64,000 nt of DNA from Bdellovibrionales bacterium (GTDB lineage Bacteria; Bdellovibrionota; Bdellovibrionia; Bdellovibrionales; UBA1609). The position numbers and the translations under genes are program-made. The stretch spans positions 930,001-994,000 of the forward strand of contig JADJNU010000002.1 in the NCBI GenBank assembly GCA_016714165.1, written 5' to 3'. The notes under the pieces are model-generated. The model saw only the letters and a program-made list of their open reading frames with translations, ran no database searches and was not told where the DNA came from. This document shows, one piece after another, positions 53,115-61,429 of the stretch; the first letter of the stretch is position 1, and every line of letters begins with the position of its first letter.

Positions 53115-54826
53115 AAGTGATCTATGAGCGTCTCTGGCCAGAACTGGCTGCCTACAAAAAGAGAGTTTTTGTTATTGTACTCCTTGGGGCCGTTGTGAGC
53201 GGCCTAAAGGCCGCCTCGCCAGAGCTGCTTCGGCAACTGGAATCAGCGTGGAGAGAAGACGATCACAGACGGGCCATTCAGATACCAATCTTGATTGCCC
53301 TCGTTTGGAGTCTCAGCGGAGTGGCTCGCTACTATCATCTGTTTTGGATGAAATTTACTTCTGAACAGGTCGCTGTGAAGTTGCGACGCGATTTAATGGA
53401 TAAGTATCTGAGTTTAAATATTGGCTTCTTTCAAAGTTTCTTGAGGGGTTCGGGCGGACTCATGAGCCGCATGATTAGTGACATCCAGACCATTCAAGGT
53501 GGCATCCATAAGATTTCAGATATACTTCGAGAACCTTTCATGGCCATTCTCACTTTTTGTTATGTTCTTTACCTCGACTGGAGGCTGACCCTTTTCATTT
53601 TAGTAGCTCTTCCAATCATCACTTGGGTCATGCGTTCCTTGGCAAAAAGCCTCAGAAAATATGGCCGGAAAAATCAAGAAGCAATGGAGGATTTAACGAA
53701 GACTCTCAAAGAGAGTTTGGATGGTACCAGAATTGTCCAATCGTATAACTTAGAATCTGAACTGCGCAGGCGCTTCAATGAACAAGCCGATCATTTTCTC
53801 GATACTCAAAAGGAAATTATTCATCGAGAAGAACTCGCAGGACCGATTTCAGAGGCATTGGCCTCGATTACCCTCGCAATGATCCTCATCTATATTGGGC
53901 AGCAGATTTTTGCGAGTAAACTTTTGATCGGCGACTTTCTTGCTTTTTCTTTTTCAATAGGATTGTTGCAAGACGCAGTCAAAAAAATACAAGAGGGCTA
54001 TATTAAGCTACAGCAAGCTGCCGTTGCTCTTGAACGGCTCAAAAACATCATGGAGATCGATAATTCGGTCGCCGATCCGCAGGAGCCAATTGCCTTCCCT
54101 GAGCAATGGCAGGAGATTGAGTTTAACAATGTGAGTTTTTCTTTTGGTAAGGAAAACATCCTCAACAATATAAATTTGACTATTAAACGAGGAGAAATTG
54201 TGGCTCTTGTGGGCTCTAGCGGCGGGGGAAAGTCAACCCTCGTTAACCTCCTGGAGCGCTTCTTTGACCCCACCAACGGTGTCATTTCAATCGGCAAAAT
54301 CGATATTAGAAAAATGACTCTTCGCGACTTACGCGCTCACATTGCGCTCGTGTCTCAAGATGTTTTTTTGTTTGGAGATACAGTTGCCTCAAATATTCGA
54401 ATGGGTAATTTGCAAAAGGACGAGGCAGAAATCGAGCAGGCAGCTAGGTCAGCGAATGCCCATGAGTTTATTCGACGCACCCGTGAAGGATATCAAACAC
54501 GCATGGGTGATCAGGGAGCTCTCTTTTCGGGTGGCGAAAAACAACGAATCAGTATTGCTCGGGCCATTTATAAAGACGCTCCAATTCTCATTCTGGACGA
54601 AGCAACGAGTGCCTTGGATAGTGAAAGTGAAGTTGCTGTCCAGAAAGGCCTTGATGAATTGATGCATGGTCGAACAGCTTTTGTAATTGCTCATCGGCTT
54701 TCAACTATCGCTAAAGCCGACCGAATTTTGGTACTAAAAGGTGGCCAAATTATAGAAGAAGGCAGCCACGATGTTTTACTGAAACAGCAGGGCGAGTATT
54801 TTCGTTTTTATCAGTTGCAATGCTAG
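53111..54826 (+). CDS. MsbA-like ABC transporter (lipid exporter family)
   Basis: A 571-residue fused ABC exporter: six transmembrane helices (about residues 15-300) followed by a nucleotide-binding domain. Walker A is LVGSSGGGKSTLVNLLERF, signature FSGGEKQRISIARAIYKDA, Walker B LILDEATSALDSESE, and the H-loop is IAHRLST. The closest family is MsbA, the lipid A flippase, but drug exporters share this layout. It begins inside the uvrA stop (ATGA). No kdtA or lpxK is beside it in this window. Ends with a stop at 54826 and no T-run terminator. Confidence 0.82.
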   Translation: MKVIYERLWPELAAYKKRVFVIVLLGAVVSGLKAASPELLRQLESAWREDDHRRAIQIPILIALVWSLSGVARYYHLFWMKFTSEQVAVKLRRDLMDKYLSLNIGFFQSFLRGSGGLMSRMISDIQTIQGGIHKISDILREPFMAILTFCYVLYLDWRLTLFILVALPIITWVMRSLAKSLRKYGRKNQEAMEDLTKTLKESLDGTRIVQSYNLESELRRRFNEQADHFLDTQKEIIHREELAGPISEALASITLAMILIYIGQQIFASKLLIGDFLAFSFSIGLLQDAVKKIQEGYIKLQQAAVALERLKNIMEIDNSVADPQEPIAFPEQWQEIEFNNVSFSFGKENILNNINLTIKRGEIVALVGSSGGGKSTLVNLLERFFDPTNGVISIGKIDIRKMTLRDLRAHIALVSQDVFLFGDTVASNIRMGNLQKDEAEIEQAARSANAHEFIRRTREGYQTRMGDQGALFSGGEKQRISIARAIYKDAPILILDEATSALDSESEVAVQKGLDELMHGRTAFVIAHRLSTIAKADRILVLKGGQIIEEGSHDVLLKQQGEYFRFYQLQC

Positions 54827-54887
54827 TTATGAAACTGAATTCAAAATGACAACCTAGCCACCGAAATACTGTCTGGCTATGAATCAG

Positions 54888-54916
54888 TGACAATAGGACC
54901 AAAGTCCAAATTGTCA
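54888..54916. other. Long hairpin after the ABC gene
   Basis: TGACAAT-A-GGAC-CAAA-GTCC-AA-ATTGTCA, an eleven-pair two-part stem 62 bases after the ABC-exporter stop. The next bases are CCCGATC, not a T run, so it is not a standard terminator. It could protect or process the 3' end, or be an operator for the downstream regulator. Confidence 0.45.
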
Positions 54917-55068
54917 CCCGATCAACACTCTATACTCGCGTATTTTCAATACCTTAGGCAGTCGAATGTCGAACGGTTCGACTTTCACTCTTAAGTGTGT
55001 CGAGACTTTGGACGATAACTTCATTGTCTAAAAGCTTTGCTATTTGAGCAAATAAAGAGGTGGGCCAA

Positions 55069-56619
55069 ATGATTAACTGGGACGAATTTGAACATATTCA
55101 CGTCATTAAGAAGCTCAAACAAATCCTGAGTTCATGGTGGAATATCGATCTTATTTTTACGGATGAGAGGGGACATCTTAGGGGTGTAGATTCCAAGGGC
55201 GTTCATTTTACGAACCCAGCTGTCAGTGTCTTTCTCAATAAGGAGTCTGCCGCCACCAACCTTTCTGAAACTATCGCAAAATCCATTGAAGATTTGCGCG
55301 TCTCAGAAAATCGGTACAGCATTCGAAAATGGGACACCGCCGGATTTGATATTGCAGTTGTCCCAATTCTTATTGATCACGATTTCATGGGCACCGTGGT
55401 AGCAATGGGCTTCTTCAAAGATGAAAATAGCTCTCAGCGTCTCACAGAAGTTCGCGAACGCCTCGCTGTTTTTGGTGCAAATGGCGATACGATCGACGTT
55501 GCCTTGAGTAAACTTCGTTACGTCGAAGATCAGGATCGTGAGCACTTTCTTGAACTCGTCGAACTGGTTTCGCAGGAAATTGTCACCTTACACCTTGAAA
55601 TTACAACTCGCGAAAACAGAATAAAGGAACTCAACAAAGAATTGGGCAGTCGCTACAAATACGACAATGTGATTGGAAAATCAAAGCCCATGCAAAGCCT
55701 CTACTCTCTCCTGGATAAGATAAAAACAGCTGATAGCACAGTTCTCATTCAAGGCGAGAATGGAACGGGAAAAGAACTGATAGCCAAGGCCATTCATTAC
55801 AACTCACTCCGAAAAGATAAGGCCTTTGTTATTCAAAACTGTTCCGCATTCAATGACAATCTCTTGGAGTCAGAACTCTTCGGACATGTGAAGGGGTCAT
55901 TTACCGGGGCGGTCCGTGATAAGAAGGGTCTTTTTGAAATTGCTGATAAGGGTACCTTTTTTCTGGATGAAATCGGTGATACCTCTCCAACTATGCAGGT
56001 CAAACTCCTTCGCGTGATTCAGGAGGGAACCTTTCTTCCCGTGGGTGGCTTGGAACATAAGCGAGTTGACGTGAGAATTGTTGCGGCAACCAATCGCGTA
56101 CTGAGAGACATGGTTGACCAAGGGACCTTTCGGGAAGATCTTTTTTATCGGCTCAATGTGATCAACATTCGAGTGCCACCCCTACGGGAAAGAAAAGAAG
56201 ATATTCCCTTCTTGGCAGAATTCTTTCTCAATAAAGCGCAAAATGGAGAAATGAAAAAGACATTAACCAAACGTGCTCTGGAAAAGCTATATGATTACGC
56301 ATTTCCCGGAAACGTGCGCGAACTGCAAAATGAAATGGAACGAGTCGTGGTGCTAAGCGGATCCGAAACAAAAATCACGGCAGATATGCTTTCCCCAAAA
56401 ATCCTGGAGGCAAGTGAAAAGGGTAAAATTCAGGGAGCTCGCGTTCATGGGAAGCTAAAAGATGCTCTTGAAGAACTCGAAAGGGAAATGATCAGAGAAG
56501 GCTTGCGTCGCACGGGATGGAATAAGTCTAAACTGGCAAAAGAATTGGGAATCAGTCGCGCAGGACTGATCATGAAAGTTGAAAAGTACGGACTTGATAA
56601 GCGAAAAATGCTCAAATAG
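55069..56619 (+). CDS. Sigma-54-dependent transcriptional activator
   Basis: A 516-residue bacterial enhancer-binding protein. The N-terminal part (about 1-165) looks like a PocR-type or GAF-like ligand-sensing domain, and a coiled coil links it to the AAA+ core. Walker A is GENGTGKE (229-236), the sigma-54 contact loop is GSFTGA (276-281), a variant of GAFTGA, and Walker B is GTFFLDEIGD (296-305). The C-terminal Fis-type helix-turn-helix holds KLAKELGISRAGLIMKVEKYG. It would open sigma-54 promoters in response to a small molecule. There is no receiver domain. ATG at 55069 after AGAGG; GTG at 55060 possible. The amgK-murU genes begin 1.4 kb downstream. Confidence 0.9.
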   Translation: MINWDEFEHIHVIKKLKQILSSWWNIDLIFTDERGHLRGVDSKGVHFTNPAVSVFLNKESAATNLSETIAKSIEDLRVSENRYSIRKWDTAGFDIAVVPILIDHDFMGTVVAMGFFKDENSSQRLTEVRERLAVFGANGDTIDVALSKLRYVEDQDREHFLELVELVSQEIVTLHLEITTRENRIKELNKELGSRYKYDNVIGKSKPMQSLYSLLDKIKTADSTVLIQGENGTGKELIAKAIHYNSLRKDKAFVIQNCSAFNDNLLESELFGHVKGSFTGAVRDKKGLFEIADKGTFFLDEIGDTSPTMQVKLLRVIQEGTFLPVGGLEHKRVDVRIVAATNRVLRDMVDQGTFREDLFYRLNVINIRVPPLRERKEDIPFLAEFFLNKAQNGEMKKTLTKRALEKLYDYAFPGNVRELQNEMERVVVLSGSETKITADMLSPKILEASEKGKIQGARVHGKLKDALEELEREMIREGLRRTGWNKSKLAKELGISRAGLIMKVEKYGLDKRKMLK

Positions 56620-56971
56620 ATAATTTGAGAAATATTTTCTGAAATGATTAAAAGTTAATTTATTCCCCCAGGCGGTCGGGGCATTGATTTTGTGCTCATC
56701 CCCATTGGCTCTGGAGAATACGCCCTTTTTTCCAGCAATGAATCTGAATATTTTGTCCTATTTTCAAATACTTATACGACCACCCCTGACACCTCCATAG
56801 ATTATTCAAGAAAACTTCGAGATGCCCCCGGTGAGCCGCCTTGTGGGCACAGGTCTTGCGATGTTTCATCCTCGTGAATCAAATGAAATAGTGGAGTTTT
56901 CGTGGAATCTTCCTTTCAAAGATATGGAAATAATCGAGGAGAATTGCTGCTTAGCAGCATAAATCAGCCAA
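56620..56971. other. Intergenic region
   Basis: 352 bases with no gene I can support. A 61-codon frame at 56692-56877 lacks a ribosome site and any recognised features. I see no hairpin of note. Confidence 0.4.
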
Positions 56972-57952
56972 GTGACTAAAACCAACAGCAACCTCTCAAG
57001 GATATTGTTCTCTCAGCCACATTTGGATTCAATTTCCACTTCCCTGATCAGTCGGCTGAATATCATTTGCAAAAGGCGCTTTAATTGCACTTTCCAATAT
57101 TATTCATTTGCCGAAAACAGTGATATTCCACTCCGGCCTTTGGTCGTACGCACACTCCTTGAGAAAAATTCACATGTGATCATTGATGGGTCTCTGCTCT
57201 TGTCGATGAGATCCGGGGGACGACTCTTTGGATACGTCGAGATTTATTCAGAGGAGCATCTGAAACCGTGGGAAGTCGATCAGCTCAGGGAGCTATTGGA
57301 ATTTTCGATTGGCTCTGTCGTTGAGTGCATGGACCATCTTTCAGATATCAGAAGACTGGAAAATGCCATTCTCATGAGTCATCCACCTGTCAATGTTCTC
57401 CAGATGTCGAACAGCCACCAAGCTTCAGATAAATTAACCGATATTCGAGCACAAAAGATGGAACTCCAGCTATCTCAAAAAAAAGGCGAAGTTCAGCAAA
57501 TGGCTCCCGTTCTGATTCTAGCTCGGTCCATCTCTGATATTCATAAAATGGCTCTCACTTTGCACGAGCTATCAAACTATCATTTTTTTGTTCTCTTTGA
57601 ACATCTGTCCCCTGATATGAGCGTTCGCACAAGTGATTTTGCTGACCTTAGTAAAACAACGATATTGATTTCAGACCTCTCAGATCTGAATGATGAAGCC
57701 ATACTTGCTTTGGCAAATTATATCTCTTCTTCTCCCCAATCGACTCAACCACGATTTATCTTTGGGATGAAGGCGAGTCATCCAGATCTTCATGTTGAAC
57801 TGCCAAGCTGTATCGTCAACTTGCTTAATGAAAAATGCCTCTTTCAATTGAAGATGAGCCAGAGTTTTAAATTCCTTCGTGATCATTATCTGTTGGAGGA
57901 ATTTGAACAATCCACGCATAGGTTCCAAAATCCAGATAACGTCCCTCGATAA
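56972..57952 (+). CDS. Degenerate relative of a sigma-54 activator
   Basis: A 326-residue protein. The N-terminal 130 residues are GAF-like (GRLFGYVEIYSEEHLKPWE). The later part follows the outline of a sigma-54 AAA+ domain but with lost motifs: TTILISDLSDLNDEAILALA lines up with the Walker B region yet lacks the Asp-Glu pair, and RFIFGMKASHPDL lines up with the sensor I loop. No Walker A, no GAFTGA and no helix-turn-helix were seen. It is likely catalytically inactive and may bind the neighbouring activator. GTG start at 56972, with no strong ribosome site, so the 5' end is uncertain. The activator homology is my inference. Confidence 0.5.
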   Translation: MTKTNSNLSRILFSQPHLDSISTSLISRLNIICKRRFNCTFQYYSFAENSDIPLRPLVVRTLLEKNSHVIIDGSLLLSMRSGGRLFGYVEIYSEEHLKPWEVDQLRELLEFSIGSVVECMDHLSDIRRLENAILMSHPPVNVLQMSNSHQASDKLTDIRAQKMELQLSQKKGEVQQMAPVLILARSISDIHKMALTLHELSNYHFFVLFEHLSPDMSVRTSDFADLSKTTILISDLSDLNDEAILALANYISSSPQSTQPRFIFGMKASHPDLHVELPSCIVNLLNEKCLFQLKMSQSFKFLRDHYLLEEFEQSTHRFQNPDNVPR

Positions 57953-58046
57953 AAGATTTTTTTCAGGTTGTCTCCCTACTGATCTTTTGCAAAACTAGAT
58001 CTGTCAGTTCGGCATTTAGATTATCTTGTTTGATGAGTGCACACCA

Positions 58047-59096
58047 ATGAAGAATGTAATCACTTTAGTTCCAGAAGCTGTTTCGCATGACCTCTTATCG
58101 TTTTTAACGAATTCTCTGGGAACAGAACATTTTCAGTTAGTTCCACTTGCTGGTGACGCCAGCAGCAGGCGCTACTACCGAGTCATACTCAATGACCAGT
58201 CTTGGGTCCTCATGGAGTGGGAACCATTTGTCAATAACAATCAATATCCCTTTCTGTCAGTTCTCAACCATTTTTCTAAAAATGCGATCCAGGTTCCTTA
58301 TGTCAAATCTGTTTCAGGAAAGGATGGCCTTGTTCTACTTGAAGACCTGGGAGACCTGACCCTCGAAAGAAAATTTTGGGAAAGTCAGAGCCAGGACAAG
58401 GCAATTCCCTTTTATTATCAGGCAGTGGACGAATTGCTGAAAATACATTACACGGCGACCTCAGATCGAACAGATGAATGTACGGCCTTCGGAATAGCCT
58501 TCGATACCGCTAAGTTTCTTTGGGAAATGAACTATGGAAAAGAGCACCTGATTGAAAAGCTTGGCAAAATGCATCTTTCTCCTTTGGTAGAAAAAGAGTT
58601 GCAGCGCGTTTTTTTTGAAATTTGCTCATTGCTCGATAAGAGACCTAAATTTATTTCCCACCGAGACTATCACAGTCGAAATCTCATGATCAAACTAGGA
58701 AAGATGCGCGTAATTGATTTTCAAGACGCTCGACTTGGTCCAATACAATACGATTTAGTCAGTCTCCTTCATGATTCCTACGTTGATCTGGACAAGAGTT
58801 CCATGGAGAAAGTGCTCCAGTACTATTTGACAAGATGCCGTGATGATTACGGGCAAAGCATTTCACGAGATGAATTTGACGAAGTCTTTCGATTGCAAAG
58901 CGTACAAAGGTGCTTTAAGGCATGCGGGAGTTTTTCAAGTTTTTACAACATCCGTGGAGATACTCGATACCTCAAATACATCCATCACACAATCAATACG
59001 GTCTTAGATTATCTTGATTTTTTTCCAGAATACCAATCTTTCAAACTCCTTTTGGGAGATAGTCAACTTTCGCAAATGGATTTCGAAAAGATATGA
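58047..59096 (+). CDS. amgK: AmgK-type sugar kinase (peptidoglycan recycling)
   Basis: A 349-residue aminoglycoside-phosphotransferase-fold kinase. Family motifs: LAGDASSRRYYRVIL near the N-terminus, LLEDLGD, the catalytic loop ISHRDYHSRNLMIK and the metal motif IDFQDARLGPIQYDLVSLLHD. This set is typical of AmgK, which phosphorylates the anomeric position of N-acetylmuramic acid and N-acetylglucosamine in the MurU recycling route of Pseudomonas and other species. Its stop overlaps the start of the nucleotidyltransferase gene (ATGA), the usual amgK-murU pairing. ATG at 58047; a TTG at 58026 is in frame. The cytoplasmic location is inferred from the absence of a signal. Confidence 0.85.
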   Translation: MKNVITLVPEAVSHDLLSFLTNSLGTEHFQLVPLAGDASSRRYYRVILNDQSWVLMEWEPFVNNNQYPFLSVLNHFSKNAIQVPYVKSVSGKDGLVLLEDLGDLTLERKFWESQSQDKAIPFYYQAVDELLKIHYTATSDRTDECTAFGIAFDTAKFLWEMNYGKEHLIEKLGKMHLSPLVEKELQRVFFEICSLLDKRPKFISHRDYHSRNLMIKLGKMRVIDFQDARLGPIQYDLVSLLHDSYVDLDKSSMEKVLQYYLTRCRDDYGQSISRDEFDEVFRLQSVQRCFKACGSFSSFYNIRGDTRYLKYIHHTINTVLDYLDFFPEYQSFKLLLGDSQLSQMDFEKI

Positions 59097-60121
59097 ATGC
59101 CATGATATTGGCTGCCGGTCTTGGCGAAAGACTTCGACCTCATACAATCAATCGCGCCAAACCATCTCTGCCTTTTCTGAATATTCCGTTACTTGGCTAT
59201 TCTCATTATTACCTTTCCCAAGTGGGAGTCAAAAGGCTCATCATCAACACGCACCATGCACCTGAATCAATTCACTTCGCGGCCAGACAGCTTCCTTTTG
59301 AACAGAATATGAAATTGGAATTCACATATGAATATCCAAATATACTTGGCAGCGGCGGGGGCATTAAGAAAGCTGAGAAATTTCTTCGTGGCCAAGGAAA
59401 TTTTCTGGTCTCCAACGGCGATGAGGTTATGATCGCGCCCTCCGGACTAACAAACCTGTGGCAAAATCACCTAAAAACGGGAGCGATCGCGACTCTTCTT
59501 GTTTGTACCCACAGCGAAGTGGGATCTCGCTTTGGTGGGGTGTGGGTTAATGACCACGATGAAGTCATTGGATTTGGGAAACTGGCTCTCCCCGGCTCCG
59601 TAAAAGCCTATCACTACACTGGATTAGCTTGCTTGAATGATCGAATCTTTGATCACATCCCAGGCGAAATCCCTTTGAATTTACTTTACGACTGCCTCAC
59701 GACTGCAATCAGAGGCGGCGATCCTGTACGCGTTTTTGAGGAACAAATGCTTTGGTTTGAAACAGGCTCTGAGACCGATTTTCTATCGGCCACGAAAGAT
59801 TGCCTCCAAGTTCTCAGTCAGGAGGACTTGTTCGGCCAGTGCCTGCGTAAAATTATAAAAAATTTTCGTCCCCAAATAAGAGAACATAGAAAAGGGATCT
59901 GGTGTGGGAAAAACAGCAAGATTTCATCCCTTGCCGCCCTCAACGGAAATTGTCTCATCGGTGACGACGTAATCATCGAGGATCGCGCCACTGTTCATAA
60001 TTTTGCCGTGATAGGAGATCGCTCAATTATTAACGAAAATGCCAGGATAGATAAAGCAGTGATTGGATCGGAAGTTGTGATTCAACCTCAGCAAGAAGTA
60101 TCGGATTGCCTCATCTTCTGA
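59093..60121 (+). CDS. murU: MurU-like nucleotidyltransferase with left-handed helix tail
   Basis: A 342-residue sugar-1-phosphate nucleotidyltransferase. The signature MILAAGLGERLRPHTINRAK followed by PSLPFLNIPLLGY binds nucleotide, and a later LVSNGDEVM carries the metal-binding Asp. In Pseudomonas MurU converts MurNAc-1-phosphate to UDP-MurNAc and is about 223 residues; here a C-terminal extension (about 245-342) with hexapeptide-like turns (IGDDVIIEDRATV, IGDRSIINENARI, IGSEVVI) adds a left-handed beta helix. That tail resembles mannose-1-phosphate guanylyltransferases, so the sugar is not certain. Coupled to amgK by overlap, which supports a role in UDP-MurNAc recycling. Confidence 0.75.
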   Translation: MNAMILAAGLGERLRPHTINRAKPSLPFLNIPLLGYSHYYLSQVGVKRLIINTHHAPESIHFAARQLPFEQNMKLEFTYEYPNILGSGGGIKKAEKFLRGQGNFLVSNGDEVMIAPSGLTNLWQNHLKTGAIATLLVCTHSEVGSRFGGVWVNDHDEVIGFGKLALPGSVKAYHYTGLACLNDRIFDHIPGEIPLNLLYDCLTTAIRGGDPVRVFEEQMLWFETGSETDFLSATKDCLQVLSQEDLFGQCLRKIIKNFRPQIREHRKGIWCGKNSKISSLAALNGNCLIGDDVIIEDRATVHNFAVIGDRSIINENARIDKAVIGSEVVIQPQQEVSDCLIF

Positions 60122-60158
60122 AGATTTACCAAATAGCAAAGATTTTTTCTCCGAGTTC

Positions 60159-61091
60159 CTATTCGATAAACACATTCGCCTTGCGTTTTTTCTGATAACG
60201 CCGATGAATCATCTCAAAAATGTTGTCCATCTTCACGCCAATAGGCTCTCCTCCAAGCATCTTTTGCATACCTGCAACGCTGGCCGGATCTCGCTTTTGA
60301 TTGAGCTTATTCTTTAGCGAGGCCAAATAGGCGGCCATGGGATCAGAGCCGTTCGCCGCCCCGCCTTCACCGGACTCTACGCCAGACCCGCCACCTCCGG
60401 CACCGCCAACTCCCATTGCTACAACACTTGGGCCTTCACCATATTTTTCCGCCAATTCCTTGTTAAGAGCCTCTAGTCCCTTGCGAGCCGCAGCTACTTG
60501 ACTGGGGTCCATTCCTGCCGCTGCCATGGAATCTGCGCTACTAAAAGCACTTGTAGGGAATACGCCCTTAGGGGTCGTAACTGTTCCGGCTGTTGGGTTT
60601 ACCTTGTAACCATTTTTTTCCAGTTCCCTCAAATTGTTGTCAATAATTGGATTTCCTCCTGATTCGAATCCCCCGCCACCGCCACCACCGTCGCCGCCTC
60701 CGCCACTGCCGCCGCCTCCACTGCCATCGCCGTTGCCACCACCGCCTCCGCCACTGCCGCCTCCAGTATCCGTCGGTGGTTTGTAATTGGTCGCATCGGT
60801 AACATTGTTAGAATCTCCCGCTGCTGCAGCTTGAGTTGCGGCCTGGAGAAAAGCCATCGCAGCCATCGGGCAAGCCCATGCTCCTCCCTCAGTCGCACAG
60901 ATCGCCGCTAAGGTACCTCCAGCTGCCAAGTTAATAATTGTTCCCATATTTTGAGAGCTGGAGCCCTGTTTAGAGCCCTCATTTATACCACCACCTTCAG
61001 TACCTGATGTCGCGTGAGCCACCAATGAACAGAAAATGAGGGATGCCAATAAGACGTTCTTCATTAATGGAAATATTAAATACACCTTCAT
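60159..61091 (-). CDS. Secreted glycine-rich protein
   Basis: A 310-residue protein. The signal peptide is visible (LLASLIFCSLVAHA), followed by a short Ala-rich segment with two Cys. A Gly-rich stretch near residues 110-150 contains runs of five to seven Gly broken by Asp, Asn and Ser. The second half is helical, with another Gly-rich insert (GVGGAGGGGSGVESG). It ends KKRKANVFIE. No family recognised. The frame extends to 61190, but the ATG at 61091 is followed by a proper signal and has GGTGGGA ahead. Located between murU and a TadG-like gene and transcribed with the latter. Confidence 0.6.
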   Translation of the reverse strand: MKVYLIFPLMKNVLLASLIFCSLVAHATSGTEGGGINEGSKQGSSSQNMGTIINLAAGGTLAAICATEGGAWACPMAAMAFLQAATQAAAAGDSNNVTDATNYKPPTDTGGGSGGGGGGNGDGSGGGGSGGGGDGGGGGGGFESGGNPIIDNNLRELEKNGYKVNPTAGTVTTPKGVFPTSAFSSADSMAAAGMDPSQVAAARKGLEALNKELAEKYGEGPSVVAMGVGGAGGGGSGVESGEGGAANGSDPMAAYLASLKNKLNQKRDPASVAGMQKMLGGEPIGVKMDNIFEMIHRRYQKKRKANVFIE

Positions 61092-61429
61092 AAGGTCCCA
61101 CCTTCTTGCCCAGATTTGCCATTGAATACGGATGGCTTTCGTCTGCACATAGATTGATCTACTTACAGTCAAACAATGAACGGCAACCAACGTCTAACTC
61201 AGGATACCTCGACCCACTTTTAGTATAATTCAAATGGCTCCATATCGAGACATTCTATTCACATAATGAGATCAGCTTGTCTCAAATTGAGACAGATCCA
61301 AATCGAATATAGATAAGTTGTCCAATCTCTCAGCCTGATTTCGTGTGGTTAAGTACAACCCGGATTCTTCAAAAGATTTGCAGAAATGTTGCAAGGGCTT
61401 TTACCAATGAATTCGAACTCCTGCCAATT
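61092..61429. other. Intergenic region before the glycine-rich gene
   Basis: 338 bases with no supported gene. A plus-strand frame at 61343-61615 only shadows the end of the next gene. It should hold the promoter of the glycine-rich gene; I see no clear -10/-35 pair. Confidence 0.35.
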
